Below, one piece after another: positions 6,119 to 8,446 of a stretch of DNA of 8,446 bases. Made by a program: the position numbers and the translations under genes. Under the pieces are notes generated by a model. The model was given only the letters and a program-made list of their open reading frames with translations. It did no database searches and was not told the DNA's origin. Every line of letters starts with the position of its first letter. The stretch's first letter is position 1. Source of the DNA: an uncultured Clostridia bacterium (GTDB lineage: Bacteria > Bacillota > Clostridia > Lachnospirales > Anaerotignaceae); the NCBI GenBank assembly GCA_937919015.1, contig CALFPN010000078.1:1-8446 (forward strand). The letters run 5' to 3'.

Positions 6119-6529
6119 TTATACTTTTTCGGCACAATCGGGGCAAAGCCCTGTAAACTCCAGAGAATGACCCGTAATGCGGAAGCCGGTTTCGTTTTCT
6201 AGCGTTTCTTCCAATTCACTTAAGGGGCAGGTATCAATGGGGATGACCTTCCCGCAAAGATCACAGACCAGACGATGATGGTGGTCTTTTTTTGGCAGGG
6301 CATAATAGGCCTTGCCGTCCTGACGGACAGAACGGATGAGGATGTTTTTTTCTGTCAGGGTGTTCAGAGTGCGGTAAACGGTGGAAACGTTCATGGGCAG
6401 GATATTGTTTGCCGTTTCATGCAGCTCTTCCGCCGTCATGGGGCGGGCCTGTTTCTGCAGCAGAAATAGCAGCAGCTGACGTTTTTTTGTGGTTTTCAGT
6501 TCGGCTTTTTTCAGGATGTTCTGTTCCAT
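6119..6529 (-). CDS. Fur-family metal-dependent transcriptional regulator
   Basis: This 136-residue protein has the length and layout of the Fur/Zur/PerR family. A winged-helix DNA-binding domain (about 10-80) contains MTAEELHETA and the recognition region NVSTVYRTLNTLTEKNIL. The dimerisation domain holds His83-His84-His85, then Cys89/Cys92 (CDLCGK) and Cys129/Cys132 (CPDC), the usual structural zinc site, plus His121 in GHSLEFTGLC. Cys101 in IDTCPL could be an extra metal ligand, as seen in Zur proteins, but I cannot settle between Fur, Zur and PerR. ATG at 6529 is supported by AGGAGG (complement of 6537-6542), with 7 nt spacing. It is transcribed alone toward accA from its own promoter and shares the accA terminator. 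No link to fatty acid synthesis is evident. Confidence 0.9.
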   Translation of the reverse strand: MEQNILKKAELKTTKKRQLLLFLLQKQARPMTAEELHETANNILPMNVSTVYRTLNTLTEKNILIRSVRQDGKAYYALPKKDHHHRLVCDLCGKVIPIDTCPLSELEETLENETGFRITGHSLEFTGLCPDCAEKV

Positions 6530-6559
6530 TTCGCTTCCTCCTTTCCAGAATCTTTTCCT

Positions 6560-6588
6560 ATGATAGTATACCCGCAGGGGTTTGTCAA
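6560..6588 (-). promoter_or_regulatory. Sigma-A-type promoter of the Fur-family gene
   Basis: On the minus strand, TTGACA (complement of 6583-6588) and TATCAT (complement of 6560-6565) are separated by exactly 17 nt. The -35 is perfect and the -10 matches five of six consensus bases. The promoter lies about 30 nt before the start codon. The spacer contains a GC-rich dyad, ACCC-GCAG-GGGT on the plus strand at 6570-6581, which could be an operator. It does not resemble the AT-rich boxes of Fur, PerR or Zur. Confidence 0.82.
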
Positions 6589-6594
6589 TGCAGG

Positions 6595-6634
6595 AAAAAA
6601 GAAGCGGCAGCCTGATTTTTCAGACTGTCGCTTT
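6595..6634 (-). terminator. Intrinsic terminator of the aminotransferase gene
   Basis: Bases 6601-6615 pair with 6620-6634 around a 4-nt loop. On the minus-strand RNA the 15-bp stem has one A-C mismatch and one internal G-U pair, and it is followed by a U-rich tract from the A run at 6595-6600. It begins 5 nt past the aminotransferase stop codon and ends just before the -35 of the regulator's promoter, insulating the two genes. Confidence 0.85.
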
Positions 6635-6639
6635 ATGGG

Positions 6640-7743
6640 TTAGTCAAGTTCGTCAATGGCTTTCAGGGCTTCCATGGCTCTGGGCATGTCCTTTGCCGCA
6701 GGCACGCGGAAACGGCAGGTGTTTTTGGTCAGGGTATCAAAATCACAGCCGGAATATACCCAGATGCGGAATTTTGCAAATTCGGCAGCCATGTCTACGT
6801 CGGGATTTTTGTGGATCAGCAGGGTGATGGAAACGGAATCGGCTGTTTCCGCTGCGGAAATATTTTTCCAGGGATGATCCAGAATCATGCGTTTCAGTCG
6901 GGCAGTTTCTTCCCGCAGTTCATCCAGAAAGGCTTCATTGCGGATGGTCTTTGCTGCCACTGCACGAGACAGTTCAGACATGCAGTAAGGGTTTGTGATA
7001 TTTGTCATGTAAGGGTTCAGAGATGCGGGCATCAGGATATAGCCTGCGCGCATCCCCGCCAAACCAAAGCCCTTGGAGAAGGTTTTGGGAACCAGCAGAT
7101 TATCATATTTTTGGAACAGGGATACGGCGGAGTTTTCCTTTGGCATATATTCGCCGTAGGCTTCATCCACAATCACGGCAACGCCCAGTTTTTTTGCTGC
7201 TTCCAGAATGGTTTCGATATCCGCCAGAGGGATGATCTGACCGGTGGGGTTGTTGGGGTTGTCGATATAGATCAGTTTGTGGTTTTCGTTCAGTTTGTCC
7301 AGTAAATCCTGCGGACAGAATTTATAATTGTTTTCCGGCTTCAGTGGCACGAAATCAAAGGTACAGCCATGCATGGCCACATCGGCCACAAAGTCGGAGA
7401 AAGTGGGCACATAGCCGAGCACATGGTCGCCCTGTTCCAGAAACAGTCTGTTGATCAGATACAGGCCGCTGATGGAGCCGTCGCAAAGGGTGATGTTTTT
7501 ATAATTCAGATCGGCGTAATCCTTCCAGTAGTTGATCACGCTGTCTTTGACTGCCAGGGAATGGGGGTAAGAACGAAGCATTTCAAACTGCAGTTCCTGA
7601 AAAGCCTCTTCCGCGGAGGGGGAATAGGATACGATATTTGTGCCTTCGGCGCAGTCGATATCATAAGGTCTGGGGCCTGCGCTTTCGATGGCATAGCTTA
7701 CTTTTGTGTGGGCTTTGATGATGCTGTTGATTTTCAGTTCCAT
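6640..7743 (-). CDS. PLP-dependent aminotransferase, class I/II (HisC-like)
   Basis: This is a 367-residue fold-type I pyridoxal-phosphate enzyme. Visible motifs are DNPNNPTG (161-168), with the asparagine that contacts the cofactor ring, VDEAYGEY (192-199), with the Asp and Tyr that bind PLP, and TFSKGFGLAGMRAGY (221-235), with Lys224 as the Schiff-base lysine. CRFRVP near 343-348 holds the arginine expected to bind the substrate carboxylate. Length and motifs fit the histidinol-phosphate aminotransferase / threonine-phosphate decarboxylase group. However, no his or cobalamin gene is nearby, and the N-terminal DCAEGTN replaces the NENPxG motif typical of HisC, so I give no gene symbol. ATG 7743 has TCCTCCTT (AAGGAGGA on the coding strand) 7 nt upstream. 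The gene stands alone, with its own promoter and terminator. Confidence 0.88.
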   Translation of the reverse strand: MELKINSIIKAHTKVSYAIESAGPRPYDIDCAEGTNIVSYSPSAEEAFQELQFEMLRSYPHSLAVKDSVINYWKDYADLNYKNITLCDGSISGLYLINRLFLEQGDHVLGYVPTFSDFVADVAMHGCTFDFVPLKPENNYKFCPQDLLDKLNENHKLIYIDNPNNPTGQIIPLADIETILEAAKKLGVAVIVDEAYGEYMPKENSAVSLFQKYDNLLVPKTFSKGFGLAGMRAGYILMPASLNPYMTNITNPYCMSELSRAVAAKTIRNEAFLDELREETARLKRMILDHPWKNISAAETADSVSITLLIHKNPDVDMAAEFAKFRIWVYSGCDFDTLTKNTCRFRVPAAKDMPRAMEALKAIDELD

Positions 7744-7787
7744 AAAAATTTCCTCCTTCAGAACTGCTCTTTGGTAGACATGTATCC

Positions 7788-7816
7788 ATGATAGTACAAG
7801 AAAAATGCTTTGTCAA
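7788..7816 (-). promoter_or_regulatory. Sigma-A-type promoter of the aminotransferase gene
   Basis: On the minus strand, TTGACA (complement of 7811-7816) and TATCAT (complement of 7788-7793) are 17 nt apart. The arrangement is identical to that of the regulator's promoter, including TAC directly before the -10. Transcription would begin about 40 nt before the start codon. An inverted 7-mer, CATGTAT (7779-7785) and ATACATG (7831-7837), brackets the promoter. Confidence 0.82.
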
Positions 7817-7892
7817 TGAAAGGGAAAAGTATACATGGAAGCATGGAAAAGAGACGACATCTTAAGGATTTCTTAAATGGCAAACGGCATCA

Positions 7893-7921
7893 TTGCAAAA
7901 ACCATAGTTCTTTGATAGGAT
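7893..7921 (+). promoter_or_regulatory. Weak candidate promoter for the terminal gene
   Basis: TTGCAA (7893-7898) and TAGGAT (7916-7921) are 17 nt apart, each matching four of six consensus bases. They sit just before the ribosome binding site of the plus-strand gene at 7943. The intergenic stretch 7744-7942 must hold a promoter for this gene unless it is transcribed by read-through, but this match is only suggestive. Confidence 0.3.
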
Positions 7922-7942
7922 GGTAAAAAGGGGGAGATGCAG

Positions 7943-8446
7943 ATGAAGAAACTTCTGATTTTTGTTGGTATTATCTGTGTGTTTTTTTGGTATTGCATTT
8001 TTTCAAGCGAAATGGAATTAAGGGCAATGGCGACAGTAGAAGGCAGACAGGAAGTCATCCGGGAGAAATATGAAGGTGCTGTCATCACGGCGGAAAAAGA
8101 ACTGGAAGGCTATATCATCAGCGCCTTTGAGGTAGGGGATGAACATGGGTATGCTGTTTTTAAGCCTGTGGAAGAGGAAAAATATGATTTTTTGACTTAT
8201 AATGGTTCTCCCAGAGAGAAAAGCTGGCTGGTGAATGGGACTTTGGATATACCTGAAGGTAACTCCTACGAAGTCTATGTCTGTGGAGATGACAATATTG
8301 CATATCTGGATGTGACAATTCTGGATACTTACACAGGCGAACTTCTGCAGAAAGAGCAACTTTCTCTGGAGCATTCCTGCATTGCGGTGCTGAAACGGGA
8401 CCCGGTGGTTTGGGCATGGCAGACGGATGTCATCGGCTATGATGCC
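7943..8446 (+). CDS. Unrecognised membrane-anchored protein, N-terminal part (partial)
   Basis: An open frame of 168 codons runs off the window edge with no stop. ATG 7943 is preceded by GGGGAG at 7931-7936 with 6 nt spacing; an in-frame ATG at 7937 directly abuts that site and is less likely. The N-terminus MKKLLIFVGIICVFFWYCIF is a short basic stretch followed by a hydrophobic segment to about residue 21, so it is either a signal anchor or a signal peptide. No lipoprotein Cys motif is clear. The rest is soluble and acidic, with alternating hydrophobic stretches (YEVYVCGDDNIAYLDVTIL) that suggest beta structure outside the membrane. I do not recognise the family. It diverges from the aminotransferase gene, with about 199 nt between their start codons. 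Antisense frames over this stretch are shadows. Confidence 0.75.
   Translation, partial: MKKLLIFVGIICVFFWYCIFSSEMELRAMATVEGRQEVIREKYEGAVITAEKELEGYIISAFEVGDEHGYAVFKPVEEEKYDFLTYNGSPREKSWLVNGTLDIPEGNSYEVYVCGDDNIAYLDVTILDTYTGELLQKEQLSLEHSCIAVLKRDPVVWAWQTDVIGYDA

Noticed and set aside
7369..7791. Plus-strand open frame of 140 codons opposite the aminotransferase
   Set aside because: It is antisense to clear PLP-enzyme coding sequence, spans that gene's ribosome binding site and promoter, and shows no domain.
8018..8374. Minus-strand open frames near the right edge
   Set aside because: The plus-strand frame from 7943 has a ribosome binding site, a hydrophobic N-terminus and stays open to the edge. 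The minus frames have no supporting start signals.
1..8446. A defence system, CRISPR array, prophage or new multi-gene system
   Set aside because: No repeat-spacer array, nuclease, helicase, integrase, transposase or toxin-antitoxin pair is visible. Almost all genes are recognisable core metabolism or a standard regulator.

Overview
The window carries the downstream part of a fatty acid biosynthesis (FAS II) operon of a Gram-positive anaerobe of the Firmicutes, most likely class Clostridia. I infer this from the gene order fabD-fabG-fabF-accB-fabZ-accC-accD-accA, which is typical of clostridia and streptococci, and from strong AGGAGG-type ribosome binding sites, a TTG start, short intergenic gaps and moderate base composition. 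The genus cannot be read from the sequence.

Region 1 (1-6085, plus strand) is the operon. The window opens inside the last codons of fabD, which overlaps fabG. fabG, fabF and fabZ encode the ketoreductase, the condensing enzyme and the dehydratase of chain elongation. accB, accC, accD and accA encode all four parts of acetyl-CoA carboxylase, which makes the malonyl-CoA that FabD loads onto acyl carrier protein. From fabF onward the genes are 5-12 nt apart or overlap. The exception is a 143-nt gap between fabG and fabF. It is filled with nested inverted repeats, including two GCGAAGC mini-hairpins, and looks like a dispersed palindromic repeat lodged in the operon. fabH, acpP and an enoyl-ACP reductase are not in the window and probably lie upstream. 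A perfect 12-bp hairpin after accA ends the operon and also serves the converging gene.

Region 2 (6119-6588, minus strand) is a Fur-family metal-dependent regulator with its own consensus-like promoter. Its metal specificity is not resolved. Region 3 (6595-7816, minus strand) is a single fold-type I PLP-dependent aminotransferase resembling the histidinol-phosphate aminotransferase family, with its own promoter and terminator. Its substrate is unknown. The two promoters share the same architecture, TTGACA-17 nt-TATCAT.

Region 4 (7943-8446, plus strand, divergent from the aminotransferase) is the start of an open reading frame for an unrecognised membrane-anchored protein that runs off the window. 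I see no tRNA, rRNA, CRISPR array, transposase, phage gene or defence system. Most of the window is ordinary core metabolism. The parts most worth a second look are the fabG-fabF repeat, the accD start region, the AccC sequence departures and the unknown terminal protein.
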